Assembly: GCA_902363835.1 (NCBI GenBank)
Contig: CABJBM010000038.1
Coordinates: forward strand, 1-50,430
Source: Lachnospiraceae bacterium
Lineage (GTDB): Bacteria; Bacillota; Clostridia; Lachnospirales; Lachnospiraceae
Direction: 5' to 3'
DNA length: 50,430 nt
Both the position numbers and the translations under genes were made by a program. The number at the start of each line of letters is the position of its first letter. Position 1 is the stretch's first letter. The notes beneath the pieces were generated by a model. The model was not told where the DNA came from. It saw only the letters and a program-made list of their open reading frames with translations, and did no database searches. Positions 15,616 to 24,376 of the stretch are shown here, one piece after another.

Positions 15616-15780
15616 TTAAATTTCCTCCCATTTAGCAGAAACCTTATCCTCTTTTCTTAAATAGTTTGCTGTGATCGGTTCAGCAATGGGGAGACAATTC
15701 CGAAAAAAGCAGGCGTATTCTGCTGTTACTTCAACCTTATGGTTGAGCAGATCGTTACTCCCCAAGCTGACCAGATCCAT
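15616..15780 (-). CDS. 54-residue protein downstream of the MgtA-type ATPase
   Basis: The ATG lies 3 nt after the stop of the membrane micro-protein gene, with AAGGA within that gene's last codons. The product is a soluble 54-residue protein (MDLVSLGSNDLLNHKVEV, EYACFFRNCLPIAEPI, YLRKEDKVSAKWEEI) ending at double TAA stops. The spacing suggests translational coupling to the ATPase transcript. No family is recognised. Codon use looks ordinary, and the frame ends in a clean double stop, but the shortness keeps confidence moderate. Confidence 0.45.
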   Translation of the reverse strand: MDLVSLGSNDLLNHKVEVTAEYACFFRNCLPIAEPITANYLRKEDKVSAKWEEI

Positions 15781-15783
15781 TTT

Positions 15784-15966
15784 TTATCCTTGCTTCTCTG
15801 CCGCCGTATCAGTTACATTTCTTTTAGGCTTCATTCCCCAAAACACAGCATTCATCACAACCACAATGAGCAGGCATATAACCATAGCAGCCCAAAATCC
15901 CATGTCAATGCCAAACCACTGTGTTGTGCCAAAAAGATTCATCCAAACATTCGTCAGGTTCATCAT
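15784..15966 (-). CDS. Single-pass membrane micro-protein next to the MgtA-type ATPase
   Basis: A 60-residue protein: an amphipathic start (MMNLTNVWMNLFGTTQWFGI), one strong membrane helix (about 22-44, GFWAAMVICLLIVVVMNAVF) and a short basic tail (WGMKPKRN). It begins 14 bp after the ATPase stop, with AAAGGAG upstream, so it is in the same operon. Small membrane proteins that modulate Mg2+ ATPases are known in enteric bacteria (MgtR, MgtS), but this sequence is not recognisably related; a role as an accessory subunit is inference from position and topology. Confidence 0.7.
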   Translation of the reverse strand: MMNLTNVWMNLFGTTQWFGIDMGFWAAMVICLLIVVVMNAVFWGMKPKRNVTDTAAEKQG

Positions 15967-15980
15967 AAAACTCCTTTCCT

Positions 15981-18731
15981 TTAAAGAAGATCACCGTAAT
16001 GCCGCACATATGCTTTCTTGATGCTTGTGGCCAGTGCCATGTATGCAAGGATGCACGGAATCAGGTATGCAAAGTATGCAGCCGGAAGGGGAATAAATCC
16101 CAGCTTTCCTCCAAAAGCGGTAAACGGAATAATCGTCAGCACTGCAATACCTGCAAGAGTGAGCAGGGTAAGCGGGGTGGAGGCACGGCTCTGGATGAAC
16201 GGGAGCTTTGGGGTGCGGATCATGTGAATGACCAGAGTCTGACTCCACATGGATTCCACAAACCATCCTGCATGGAACAATGCTACATAATTTGCCTGCA
16301 TCTGCAGCAGCTCGGCACCGGAAAAGTGGTTGGCCAGATCGTTATACAGAACACCGTTGGACACAAACAGCGGGCAGAAAATAAAATACATAAACGCATA
16401 GGTCGTCCAGTCAAATATGGAGCTTGTCGGCCCGAGCCATATCATAAAGCTGCCAATGGAGGAGGCATCCCACTTTCGAGGCACCTTCAGGAAATCCTCA
16501 TCTGCGTTGTCCCAGGGAATTGCTGTGCAGGACAAGTCATAAATAAGGTTAAGGAAGATTAACTGCAAGCTCATCATGGGCAGGAATGGAAGCAAAGCAG
16601 AAGCAGCCAGTACCGAAAACATATTGCCGAAGTTGGAGGACGCTGTCATCTTAATGTATTTGTTCATATTGGCATAAGTCTTGCGCCCCTCGATAATGCC
16701 TTCCTCCAGCACCATAAGGTCTTTTTCAAGAAGAATAATGTCCGCGGATTCCTTTGCAATATCCACCGCATTATCCACGGAAATACCTATATCGGAAGAT
16801 TTCATTGCGGCAGCGTCATTGATGCCGTCCCCCATAAATCCAACAGTGTGTCCGTTGTTGCGAAGGACAGTGACAATACGGGCCTTCTGATCCGGCGAAA
16901 GCTTTGCAAAAACATCGGTATGTTCCGCTGCTTTTGCCAGAGCTGTATCATCCATTTTGTCAATATCGGAACCCAACAGCAGGTTGTTGACCTTAAGTCC
17001 GACCCGCTTGCAGATATAGCGTGTTACTTTATCGTTGTCGCCAGTCAGGATTTTGGTTGTAACACCATACTCCTTAAGGGTCTTGATTGCTTCATGAACC
17101 GATTCTTTCGGCGGATCGAGGAAAGCCAGATATCCGATGAGTACCATGTCGCATTCATCTTTCACACCAAATGCTCCAACAGGAGACGGGTTGGTTTTTT
17201 GCGCAACGGCAATGACCCGCATCCCATCTTTGTTAAGATTATCTACCGTCCAAAGGATATTTCCTTTCAACTCTTCCGTAAGAGGCTCAACCTTGCCCTG
17301 ATATTCCACAAAAGAGCAGATAGAAAGCATTTCCTCCACAGCGCCTTTCGTGACCATCTGCGTTTTTCCGGTTTTGTCACTGACAACTGTGGATAAGCGG
17401 CGGCGAGTGAAATCAAAGGGGATTTCATCCACCTTTGTATAGGTTTCAGATAAATCCACAAGCCTTGGGTCGGACGCTTCCTCTTCCTCCGTTTTGCGGA
17501 TAATGGCCATATCCATCAGATTTTTGTAGCCTGTCTGAAAATAACTGTTTAAGTAGGCGTGGCGAAGCACACGGGTATCTTCTTTTCCCATCACATCCAG
17601 ATGATATTCCAAAACCACCCGCTCCTGAGTCAATGTACCGGTTTTGTCCGTGCAGAGAATATCAATAGCGCCAAAATTCTGGATGGAATTTAAGTTTTTC
17701 ACAATAGTCTTCTTTTTAGACATGGATACGGCGCCTTTTGCAAGGCAGGTGGTGACAATCATGGGCAGCATCTCAGGAGTCAGCCCCACAGCGATGGAAA
17801 TACCAAAGAGGAAGGCTTCCAGCCAATCGCCCTTTGTAACCCCGTTGATCACAAATACGATGGGCACCATGACGAACATGAACCGGATCAGTACCCATGA
17901 CACGGAATTAACGCCCTTGGTAAAGCTGGTTTCCACAGCCTCGCCCGCTACCGAAGAAGCCATGGAGCCGAACAGAGTATGGTCACCGACAGAGATTATC
18001 ACTGCAGTGGCACTGCCGCTGATCACATTGCTCCCCATAAACACAATATTGGAATACTCTGTAACCGTATCAACCTGGTCCTCGCTGACTGCTGCGAGTT
18101 TTTCCACTGGTTCGCTTTCACCGGTCAGAGCTGACTGGCTGATAAACAAATCCTTTGCTTCAATCATTCTGGCATCTGCGGGAATCATGTCCCCTGCAGA
18201 AAGATGGATGATATCTCCTGCCACCGCATCCTCAAGGGGAATTTCCTGTTTTTTACCATCCTCCCGGTCAACCGTGCAGGTGGTGGTAATCATACCCAGG
18301 AGTTTTTCGGCAGCGTTGCCGGAGCGGGATTCCTGTACAAAGCGCAAAGTGCCGGAAATCATGACCATGGTCATGATGATGATAACCGTAAGGGGATCAG
18401 CCTCCTTTGGTGTGCCTTGCATAATTGGAAGGATAATATCCGTAATGGTGGATACAATGGCAAGGCAGAACAGGATTGCCGTAAAGGGATTGATAAATGC
18501 CTCCGCCAATTTTTGGAGCAGCGTTTTTTTCTTTTCATGGGTCACCTTATTATTGCCATAGGCATTACGGCTTGCAATGACCTCTTTTTCGGACAAGCCG
18601 TTCAGGGATGTGTTGAATTTCTGCAAAACAGCTTCGGATTTATTGGTCGCGGCAAAAGCAAGCATTTCGTCTCTGCGAATGAAGCTCTCTGAAATTTTTT
18701 TAACAGCCGCTCTGTTTGTTTTCTTGTTCAT
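15981..18731 (-). CDS. mgtA: Mg2+-importing P-type ATPase (MgtA/MgtB class)
   Basis: A 916-residue class IIIB P-type ATPase. Visible elements: actuator loop LTGES (about 202), the M4 signature [12 protein letters not shown] characteristic of MgtA/MgtB, phosphorylation site DKTGTLT with Asp362, nucleotide domain, and hinge [11 protein letters not shown]. About ten membrane helices. It would pump Mg2+ inward at the cost of ATP. It lies in a co-directional stretch with a second MgtA-type ATPase and a winged-helix regulator upstream, and micro-ORFs downstream. AGGAGGT precedes the ATG at 18731. The leader is long, and a tandem-repeat site lies near 19.17 kb. Ca2+ specificity is less likely given the M4 motif. 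Confidence 0.92.
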   Translation of the reverse strand: MNKKTNRAAVKKISESFIRRDEMLAFAATNKSEAVLQKFNTSLNGLSEKEVIASRNAYGNNKVTHEKKKTLLQKLAEAFINPFTAILFCLAIVSTITDIILPIMQGTPKEADPLTVIIIMTMVMISGTLRFVQESRSGNAAEKLLGMITTTCTVDREDGKKQEIPLEDAVAGDIIHLSAGDMIPADARMIEAKDLFISQSALTGESEPVEKLAAVSEDQVDTVTEYSNIVFMGSNVISGSATAVIISVGDHTLFGSMASSVAGEAVETSFTKGVNSVSWVLIRFMFVMVPIVFVINGVTKGDWLEAFLFGISIAVGLTPEMLPMIVTTCLAKGAVSMSKKKTIVKNLNSIQNFGAIDILCTDKTGTLTQERVVLEYHLDVMGKEDTRVLRHAYLNSYFQTGYKNLMDMAIIRKTEEEEASDPRLVDLSETYTKVDEIPFDFTRRRLSTVVSDKTGKTQMVTKGAVEEMLSICSFVEYQGKVEPLTEELKGNILWTVDNLNKDGMRVIAVAQKTNPSPVGAFGVKDECDMVLIGYLAFLDPPKESVHEAIKTLKEYGVTTKILTGDNDKVTRYICKRVGLKVNNLLLGSDIDKMDDTALAKAAEHTDVFAKLSPDQKARIVTVLRNNGHTVGFMGDGINDAAAMKSSDIGISVDNAVDIAKESADIILLEKDLMVLEEGIIEGRKTYANMNKYIKMTASSNFGNMFSVLAASALLPFLPMMSLQLIFLNLIYDLSCTAIPWDNADEDFLKVPRKWDASSIGSFMIWLGPTSSIFDWTTYAFMYFIFCPLFVSNGVLYNDLANHFSGAELLQMQANYVALFHAGWFVESMWSQTLVIHMIRTPKLPFIQSRASTPLTLLTLAGIAVLTIIPFTAFGGKLGFIPLPAAYFAYLIPCILAYMALATSIKKAYVRHYGDLL

Positions 18732-19130
18732 GAGTCCATACCTCCTAAATTATTCTTAGTGAATCGGAAGCGTTTCACTCTCATTTTTAGTGAAGCCTCC
18801 CTGTGGACGGCTGAAAAATGGCATAAAAAAGCCATCGCTCTGATGTAATCCGGTGCTGATCCTTAATCTCCCTTCTGCAAAGTTTTCTTCGCATTACGGA
18901 AATGCAGCATTTAGAGGAATACACAAACGATGGACAAATGATCTATGGATGAAGATTCCTGTGCTATTCCCATAGCAGCACACCAGTTTCAGTCATAGTG
19001 AACCTGCCACAACACCCATACATCTTTATTTGCCTGACCGTTTTTCTCAGCCCTCTATAATCACAACTGTCCACGAAATCTTCATCTCCTTTCATCTATT
19101 TCTCCATATAGTGCACAACAGCACTTACAT
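18732..19130 (-). promoter_or_regulatory. Long structured 5' leader of mgtA
   Basis: About 400 bp without a gene separate a probable start site from the mgtA ATG. On the transcript there are a GCTAT/ATAGC hairpin (around 18965-18980), an ATGGC/GCCAT hairpin with a U-rich 3' side (18813-18835, terminator-like but with only 5 bp) and a stem AGTGAA..TTCACT (18758-18779) immediately before the ribosome site. Mg2+ ATPase genes of Firmicutes often have an M-box riboswitch; I could not find its conserved core here, so the nature of the leader is open. Confidence 0.4.
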
Positions 19131-19190
19131 AGTATATCCATATTGGAAAAGAAATCATATGGCTAAATTCTTGCGATTTCCTTGCAAAAT
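19131..19190 (-). promoter_or_regulatory. Candidate mgtA promoter with tandem 11-bp repeat
   Basis: Two CTTGC motifs on the plus strand (19170-19174 and 19181-19185) are exactly 11 bp apart, within TTCTTGCGATTT and CCTTGCAAAA. A minus-strand -10 TATACT (19131-19136) lies 31-33 bp away and has no recognisable -35, as expected for an activator-dependent promoter. Direct repeats at 11-bp spacing are the usual target of OmpR/PhoB-type winged helices. The same repeat occurs upstream of the second ATPase gene. Confidence 0.5.
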
Positions 19191-19248
19191 AGCAAGAAAA
19201 AACGGATTGACGTTTACTGGCTTCCCAGTAAAGACCAACCCGTATTTT

Positions 19249-19752
19249 CTATATCTGATCTGTAAACTTGTAACCGATCCCCCAGATCGTTAAAATGTAT
19301 TCCGGCGCGTCCGGATTTGGCTCAATCTTTTTTCGGAGTTTTCGGATAAAAGCCATGATATTACTGTCCGCCATAAGGTAATCCTCTGCCCAGACTGCCT
19401 GATAGATCTGTTCCTTGGTAAATACCTCTCCCTTATTTTTCCCAAGAAAATATAAAATGTCAAATTCTTTTGGAGTTAAGCTAACCTCAGTTCCATTGTG
19501 CAATACCTTGCGGTTCCTTGGATATATTTCAAGCGCACCGGCATAAATACCATCGTCCGCCATATTGACTAAATGCTCGCTCTGACCGTCCAGTCCCAGC
19601 ATGAGAGTGGCCACTTCACCTTCCATCAAATCCTTTAAGCCCTGGAGCAGTTCGTCGGAATACTCAGATTCAAGGTGTAAGGCTTTCAGGGCAGCATATA
19701 AGGATTTAGCAAGGCCGGAATCCATCATAATGAAGCTGGCATTTTTCTTCAA
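19249..19752 (-). CDS. OmpR/PhoB-type winged-helix regulator without receiver domain
   Basis: A 167-residue protein. The C-terminal ~95 residues are a Trans_reg_C winged helix (LTPKEFDILYFLGKNKGEVF, IYQAVWAEDYLMADSNIMA, IRKLRKKIEPNPDAPEYIL, WGIGYKF). The first ~70 residues are not a response-regulator receiver: the acidic pocket and phosphorylatable Asp of that fold are not seen, so it cannot be a conventional two-component regulator. It starts 15 bp after the second ATPase gene and is followed by mgtA, so it is probably the local activator, sensing by its short N-terminal domain. The tandem repeats upstream of both ATPases are its likely targets. Confidence 0.82.
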   Translation of the reverse strand: MKKNASFIMMDSGLAKSLYAALKALHLESEYSDELLQGLKDLMEGEVATLMLGLDGQSEHLVNMADDGIYAGALEIYPRNRKVLHNGTEVSLTPKEFDILYFLGKNKGEVFTKEQIYQAVWAEDYLMADSNIMAFIRKLRKKIEPNPDAPEYILTIWGIGYKFTDQI

Positions 19753-19767
19753 TGTGATTCCTCCTTT

Positions 19768-22431
19768 CTAAATCAGTTCGCCGTATTGCGCAATGTAGAT
19801 TCGCTTCAATACGGTGGTTAACAACATATAACTGGCAACAACAACAAGCAGGAACCCAAAATACCACAAGGGAAGAACCGTTAAGCCCAGAACATTAACC
19901 ATTGGGGTAAAGGTCAGTCCCGTAAACAACAGGATGCCGATCACCGTAATCAGCATGACCGGGACCGAGGGCCTGCTTTGCAGGAAGGGTACTTTTTTCG
20001 TTCGCAGCATGTGGATAATTAAAACCTGTGTCCACATGGATTCCAGAAACCATCCGGTCTGGAAAAGCGCAATATATCGAAGCTGCATGGCCGGATCAGT
20101 CAGCTGTGTGTAAAGCAGTCCTCCGGTAAAGGCAGGACAAAGGATAAAGTATAAAAACAAGAAGGTGAGCCCGTCAAAGAGGGAACTGATGGGACCGAAA
20201 AATCCCATAAAGCGTCCAAGCGTTTTACCGGACCATTCCCTGGGAGCAGAAAACACCTCTTGATCAACATGGTCCCAGGGCAGGACAATACAGAGAAAAT
20301 CATAGAGCAGGTTCAGGAGCAGAAGCTGTATGGCTGCCATTGGTAAAAACGGAAGGAAAGCACTGGCGCAGGCAATGGAAAGAATATTGCCAAAGTTGGA
20401 GCTTGCAGTTATTTTGATATATTTGGACATGTTCGCAAAAGTTTTTCTACCCTCTAAAATACCTTCCTCCAGCACATTCAAATCCTTTTGCAGCAGAATG
20501 ACATGGGCTACGTCTTTTGCCGCATCCACTGCTGTGTCAACGGATATTCCCACATCCGCTTCGCAGAGCGAGGGAATATCATTCATACCATCGCCAAGAA
20601 ATCCTACCGTATGCCCATTTTCCCGCAATGCTGCCACAATACGAACCTTCTGACTGGGGGTTAGTTCGGCAAATACATCCGTTTTTTCTACGGTATGCCG
20701 CAGCTTCAAATCGGATAAACCGTTTATTTCCGCCCCGGTCACCATGTTTTCAGAAGCGATGCCGATTCTGCTGCAAATAGAGAGGGCAATCTCCCGGCGG
20801 TCTCCTGTCAGAATTTTCGTCTTTACCTGAAGTTCCTTGAGCTTTGCAATGGACTGAGATGCTGACTTTTTAGGCGCATCAAAAAAGGCAAGGTATCCCA
20901 CTAAAATCATATGGGATTCGTCTTTTATGGATACTGTATTCTGATTGCCCAAGTCTTTTCTGGCAACAGCAATCACCTTCATGCCGTCTTCCAGCATTTC
21001 ATCTACTACCGCTGCAACGCTGCTTCTTCCCTCCTCTGAGATGGGCTGAACACTTCCCTGATACTCCACAAAAGTACAGCGGGAGAAAACAGCTTCCACC
21101 TCCCCTTTCATAACCAGCTGATGATTCCTGTTATGGTCTGCAATGAGGGTGCTGACATATTTACGGAAATAATCAAAGGGGATTTCATCCGCTTTGTGGT
21201 ACTGCCCGGCTAAAGCCTCGTAATATTCCCCCTTCCCCGGCATGTTCCTGTATTCCAAAATCGCAGTATCAATGGGATTTTTCACACCAGAGTGGTATAA
21301 GCTATTCAAATAGGCGAGACGGAGCGTCTCGTCACTTTCGTTTCCAAGAATGTCCATATAGTATTCCAATAGTATGTTTACATTGGTCAGGGTACCGGTT
21401 TTGTCCATACATAGAACATCCATGCTTCCAAAACCCTGCATGGCATTGATATCCTTAATAATCGTTTGTTTTCGGGACATGGAAATACTGCCCTTTGCCA
21501 GACAAGCTGTGATGACCATGGGAAGCAGTTCAGGGGTCAGTCCAACCGCTACGGACAATGCAAAAAGAAATGCTTCCACCCAATTTCCTTTGGTAATTCC
21601 GGAAACTACAAAGACAATGGGTATGAGCACTGCCATGAACCGAAGTAAAACCCATGCAATCGAGCTTGCGCCTTTTTCAAAATTGTGGGAAGGCGGGTCA
21701 TTGGGCTGAATAAAATTACCATATAACGTTTCCTTTCCAACGGCCAATACTACTCCTTCCCCTTTTCCGCTGATCACGGTCGTTCCCATAAAGGCCAGAT
21801 TTTCATACTGTGAAAAGGCCATTTGTTCCGCATAGTCATATTTCCTGCTGTTTTTTTCAAGAATACCGCTTTCGCCCGTGATGGCTGATTGAGAAACAAA
21901 CAGATCCGTTGTGCTGGTAAGGCGCATGTCCGCCGGTATGCGATCACCCGCTGATAAAAAAACACGGTCACCCACCACCAAATCCTCGGCAGGTATTTTA
22001 ATAAGCACCCCATCTCGTTTTACATTGGCATGGGCATGCACCAACCGGTCCAGCTGATCGTAGGCATGTTTTGACCGAAGTTCCTGAATAAAGCGGACAA
22101 TACCGCTGACAAGGATCATTACGATCATAATGGTAACGGTTGAGGTACGTGTATTAAAATCATCCGTTGACCATACATCCGTTACAAAGGATACGGCGGC
22201 AAGCGCGAACAAAATCATTGCGAACGGGTTGATAAAAGCCCTGCGAAGCCGGAACCATATGGTATCCGATCTTCTGGCGACAATGCTGTTGTTCCCATAT
22301 TTTTTCTTCATGGCCTCAACCTGCTCCAGCCGGAGTCCGTTTCGTGTAATGCCCAAATCCTTATCCAGAACCATTGTATCATTATGTGCGTATTTCTTCA
22401 TACGGTCATTTAATATGGATGCCTTATTCAA
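19768..22431 (-). CDS. Second Mg2+-importing P-type ATPase (MgtA/MgtB class)
   Basis: An 887-residue class IIIB P-type ATPase, clearly related to but diverged from the mgtA product (similar layout, different wording in most segments). It has ITGES near 184, the M4 motif VGLTPELLPMVI, DKTGTLT with Asp343 and the hinge LGDGMNDIPSL, in which the usual GDGxND is kept. The start is a TTG with GGAGGTG about 7 nt ahead. It is the first gene of the stretch ATPase - winged-helix regulator - (leader) - mgtA. Two related pumps in one locus suggest different affinities or expression conditions, or a different cation for one of them. Confidence 0.9.
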   Translation of the reverse strand: MNKASILNDRMKKYAHNDTMVLDKDLGITRNGLRLEQVEAMKKKYGNNSIVARRSDTIWFRLRRAFINPFAMILFALAAVSFVTDVWSTDDFNTRTSTVTIMIVMILVSGIVRFIQELRSKHAYDQLDRLVHAHANVKRDGVLIKIPAEDLVVGDRVFLSAGDRIPADMRLTSTTDLFVSQSAITGESGILEKNSRKYDYAEQMAFSQYENLAFMGTTVISGKGEGVVLAVGKETLYGNFIQPNDPPSHNFEKGASSIAWVLLRFMAVLIPIVFVVSGITKGNWVEAFLFALSVAVGLTPELLPMVITACLAKGSISMSRKQTIIKDINAMQGFGSMDVLCMDKTGTLTNVNILLEYYMDILGNESDETLRLAYLNSLYHSGVKNPIDTAILEYRNMPGKGEYYEALAGQYHKADEIPFDYFRKYVSTLIADHNRNHQLVMKGEVEAVFSRCTFVEYQGSVQPISEEGRSSVAAVVDEMLEDGMKVIAVARKDLGNQNTVSIKDESHMILVGYLAFFDAPKKSASQSIAKLKELQVKTKILTGDRREIALSICSRIGIASENMVTGAEINGLSDLKLRHTVEKTDVFAELTPSQKVRIVAALRENGHTVGFLGDGMNDIPSLCEADVGISVDTAVDAAKDVAHVILLQKDLNVLEEGILEGRKTFANMSKYIKITASSNFGNILSIACASAFLPFLPMAAIQLLLLNLLYDFLCIVLPWDHVDQEVFSAPREWSGKTLGRFMGFFGPISSLFDGLTFLFLYFILCPAFTGGLLYTQLTDPAMQLRYIALFQTGWFLESMWTQVLIIHMLRTKKVPFLQSRPSVPVMLITVIGILLFTGLTFTPMVNVLGLTVLPLWYFGFLLVVVASYMLLTTVLKRIYIAQYGELI

Positions 22432-22574
22432 AGTGACACCTCCTTCCTCCAGAGCTGGTTTTTATTCTTCATTCTTTTCATTGAGCTGCTCAAACCTCCT
22501 GTTTATGCGTATAGGAAAGACTCCCGGTGATAACAAGCGAAATATTCGGCTTCATAAGACGAGAAATATATTCT

Positions 22575-22623
22575 ATATTAACATACTCTGCCTTTATAAA
22601 ATCTTGTGTTTTTCTTGCGATTT
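22575..22623 (-). promoter_or_regulatory. Candidate promoter of the second ATPase with the same tandem repeat
   Basis: On the plus strand CTTGT (22603-22607) and CTTGC (22614-22618) are 11 bp apart in the same sequence context as the mgtA site (16 of 22 positions identical when the two sites are aligned). A minus-strand TAATAT (22575-22580) lies about 21 bp away, one helical turn closer than in the mgtA copy. Confidence 0.5.
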
Positions 22624-22698
22624 TTATATGGAGGGGCAGCCAATTGATTTTTATAGTATAATTATAATTTGTATAGGAAGAAAGGGGTGTAAGCGGAA

Positions 22699-22788
22699 AT
22701 GATAGGGATTTTTAAGGTGATTCTTTTTGGAATAGATACAATGAAAGCCACCTGTAATGGCACTTACCATAAAAAGATTAACATATGA
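22699..22788 (+). other. Candidate 29-residue ORF
   Basis: In the 500-bp gap between the ATPase start and lpdA, a plus-strand ATG at 22699 opens a 29-codon frame (MIGIFKVILFGIDTM...). TTGATT (22643) and TATAAT-like sequences around 22660-22668 and an AAAGGGG at 22681-22687 precede it. The frame ends just before the lpdA terminator. It could be a peptide, part of an RNA or chance; no homology is recognised. Confidence 0.2.
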
Positions 22789-22826
22789 AAAACGAGGGTC
22801 TTGAATTTTTCATTCAAAACCCTCGT
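22787..22826 (-). terminator. Terminator of the glycine cleavage operon
   Basis: ACGAGGGT (22792-22799) and TTGAAT pair with ATTCAA and ACCCTCGT (22819-22826) around a 5-nt loop, with one mismatch. On the minus strand the stem is followed by TTTTT. It lies about 120 bp after the lpdA stop. Confidence 0.88.
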
Positions 22827-22945
22827 CAGGCCGCATAAACACCGTTCTTTTCAGCCCTGCATCTATTTTGACCTAATCTTATGATGGCGATAACGGAAAT
22901 CAAACCCGCACATCATATTTTGCCATATTTAAATTTCTATAAAAG

Positions 22946-24358
22946 TCACCTGCGGGGCAGGGCATGAATCGCTCCGCCAATACAATCCTCCAATGCTTCC
23001 CCTACAGATTCATTATAGGTAGGATGAGCCCGCATAGCTTTTAAAAGCTGCTCTGCAGTAAGCTTGTTGGAAATGGCAGTGCCCATCTCACCGATCATAT
23101 CAGTAGCCCTGGCGCACATCATCTGTGCTCCCAGCAATGAGCCTGTTTCCTTATCCGTTACAACTTTAACAAAGCCTCTTTCTTCCTTCGTTATAAATGA
23201 CTTACTGTTGCCGTGGGTTAAGAATTTCCCGGTAACAGTCTCAATTCCCTTTTCTTTTGCTTCCTCTTCCGTCATTCCCACACAAGCAATTTCAGGATCA
23301 GTATAAACACATGACGGAACTACCGACAAATCAATTGACGGCTCTTTCCCGTTCATTCCTTCCACCGCACAGATGCCCTGGGAACTTGCGGCATGGGCCA
23401 GTTGGATGCCTCCTGTGACATCGCCGATAGCATACACGCCCGGCATACTTGTCTCAAAATTTTCTTTTACCAGAATCCTGCCCCGGTCCATTTCAAGTGA
23501 TGTCCCTTCCTCCAGCAGGCCATCCGTATTAGGAATACGCCCGGTGGCTGCAAGCAGATATGGAATTTTTAAAACCTCAATTTTTTCTTTGTCTTTTGCC
23601 ATCTCCCCATAGGTACAGATAAAATCCGGACCCTCTTTTTCAATTTTCCGGACAAATGCCCTGGTGTGAATGTCAACGCCTCTCTTTTTCAAAATCAGCT
23701 TTAAATTCTGTGAGATTTCTTTATCCAGGCCAGGCAGAAGTCTTTCTTCCGCCTCCAGTAATATAACCTTGGAACCAAAGGAAGAGAATACGGTGGCAAA
23801 TTCCACACCTATGACTCCGCCGCCTATAATAAGCAGGCATTCCGGTACATGGTCAAGCTGAAACATCTCATCACTGGTCATGATTCCGGGAAGGCGGATT
23901 CCTTCAATTGGAGGAAGGGCGGGCTTGGATCCTGTTGCAAGGAGAATATGTTTTGCCTGAAGGAGCCGCTCGTCTTCCTTTGTCTGTACCCTGACCTTTC
24001 CCTCCTTTGTCAGCGTCCCTGTCCCATGGATCCGTTCAATTTTATTTCCCTTAAAAAGCTGTTCCACTCCAAGTCTGAGGCTTTCAGATGTCTCATTTTT
24101 ATAGGACATGACTTTGCCGTAGTCATAGCTCACCTCTTTTGAGATAATTCCGAACCTCTCTCCGGACAGAACCTCCTGGTATAATTTAGCGGCATGCAGC
24201 ATGGCCTTTGCAGGAACGCAGCCCCGGTTTAAGCAGGTGCCGCCGACTTCCCTGTTTTCTATTACCCCAGTCTTCATTCCCAGCTTTGCAGCCTTAATCG
24301 CCGCCACGTATCCTCCGGGGCCTGCGCCAATAACAAGCAGATCATATACTTCTTCCAT
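22946..24358 (-). CDS. lpdA: Dihydrolipoyl dehydrogenase (glycine cleavage L-protein)
   Basis: A 470-residue homodimeric flavoprotein that reoxidises the dihydrolipoyl arm of GcvH with NAD+. It has the FAD-binding GAGPGGYVAA (11-20), redox disulfide C42/C47 in GGTCLNRGC, NAD-binding GGGVIGVEFA, the second FAD motif YAIGDVTGG and the C-terminal catalytic HPTYNES (His-x4-Glu pair). There is no N-terminal lipoyl domain. It is the last gene of the glycine cleavage operon, 18 bp after lplA, which ties it to GcvH rather than to a 2-oxoacid dehydrogenase. Confidence 0.93.
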   Translation of the reverse strand: MEEVYDLLVIGAGPGGYVAAIKAAKLGMKTGVIENREVGGTCLNRGCVPAKAMLHAAKLYQEVLSGERFGIISKEVSYDYGKVMSYKNETSESLRLGVEQLFKGNKIERIHGTGTLTKEGKVRVQTKEDERLLQAKHILLATGSKPALPPIEGIRLPGIMTSDEMFQLDHVPECLLIIGGGVIGVEFATVFSSFGSKVILLEAEERLLPGLDKEISQNLKLILKKRGVDIHTRAFVRKIEKEGPDFICTYGEMAKDKEKIEVLKIPYLLAATGRIPNTDGLLEEGTSLEMDRGRILVKENFETSMPGVYAIGDVTGGIQLAHAASSQGICAVEGMNGKEPSIDLSVVPSCVYTDPEIACVGMTEEEAKEKGIETVTGKFLTHGNSKSFITKEERGFVKVVTDKETGSLLGAQMMCARATDMIGEMGTAISNKLTAEQLLKAMRAHPTYNESVGEALEDCIGGAIHALPRR

Positions 24359-24376
24359 CCTATCCCTCCCTGGCTT

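Noticed and set aside
17644..18561. Plus-strand open frame of 305 codons opposite mgtA.
   Set aside because: It lies entirely antisense to a clear P-type ATPase, has no ribosome site and its sequence is the shadow of the real gene.
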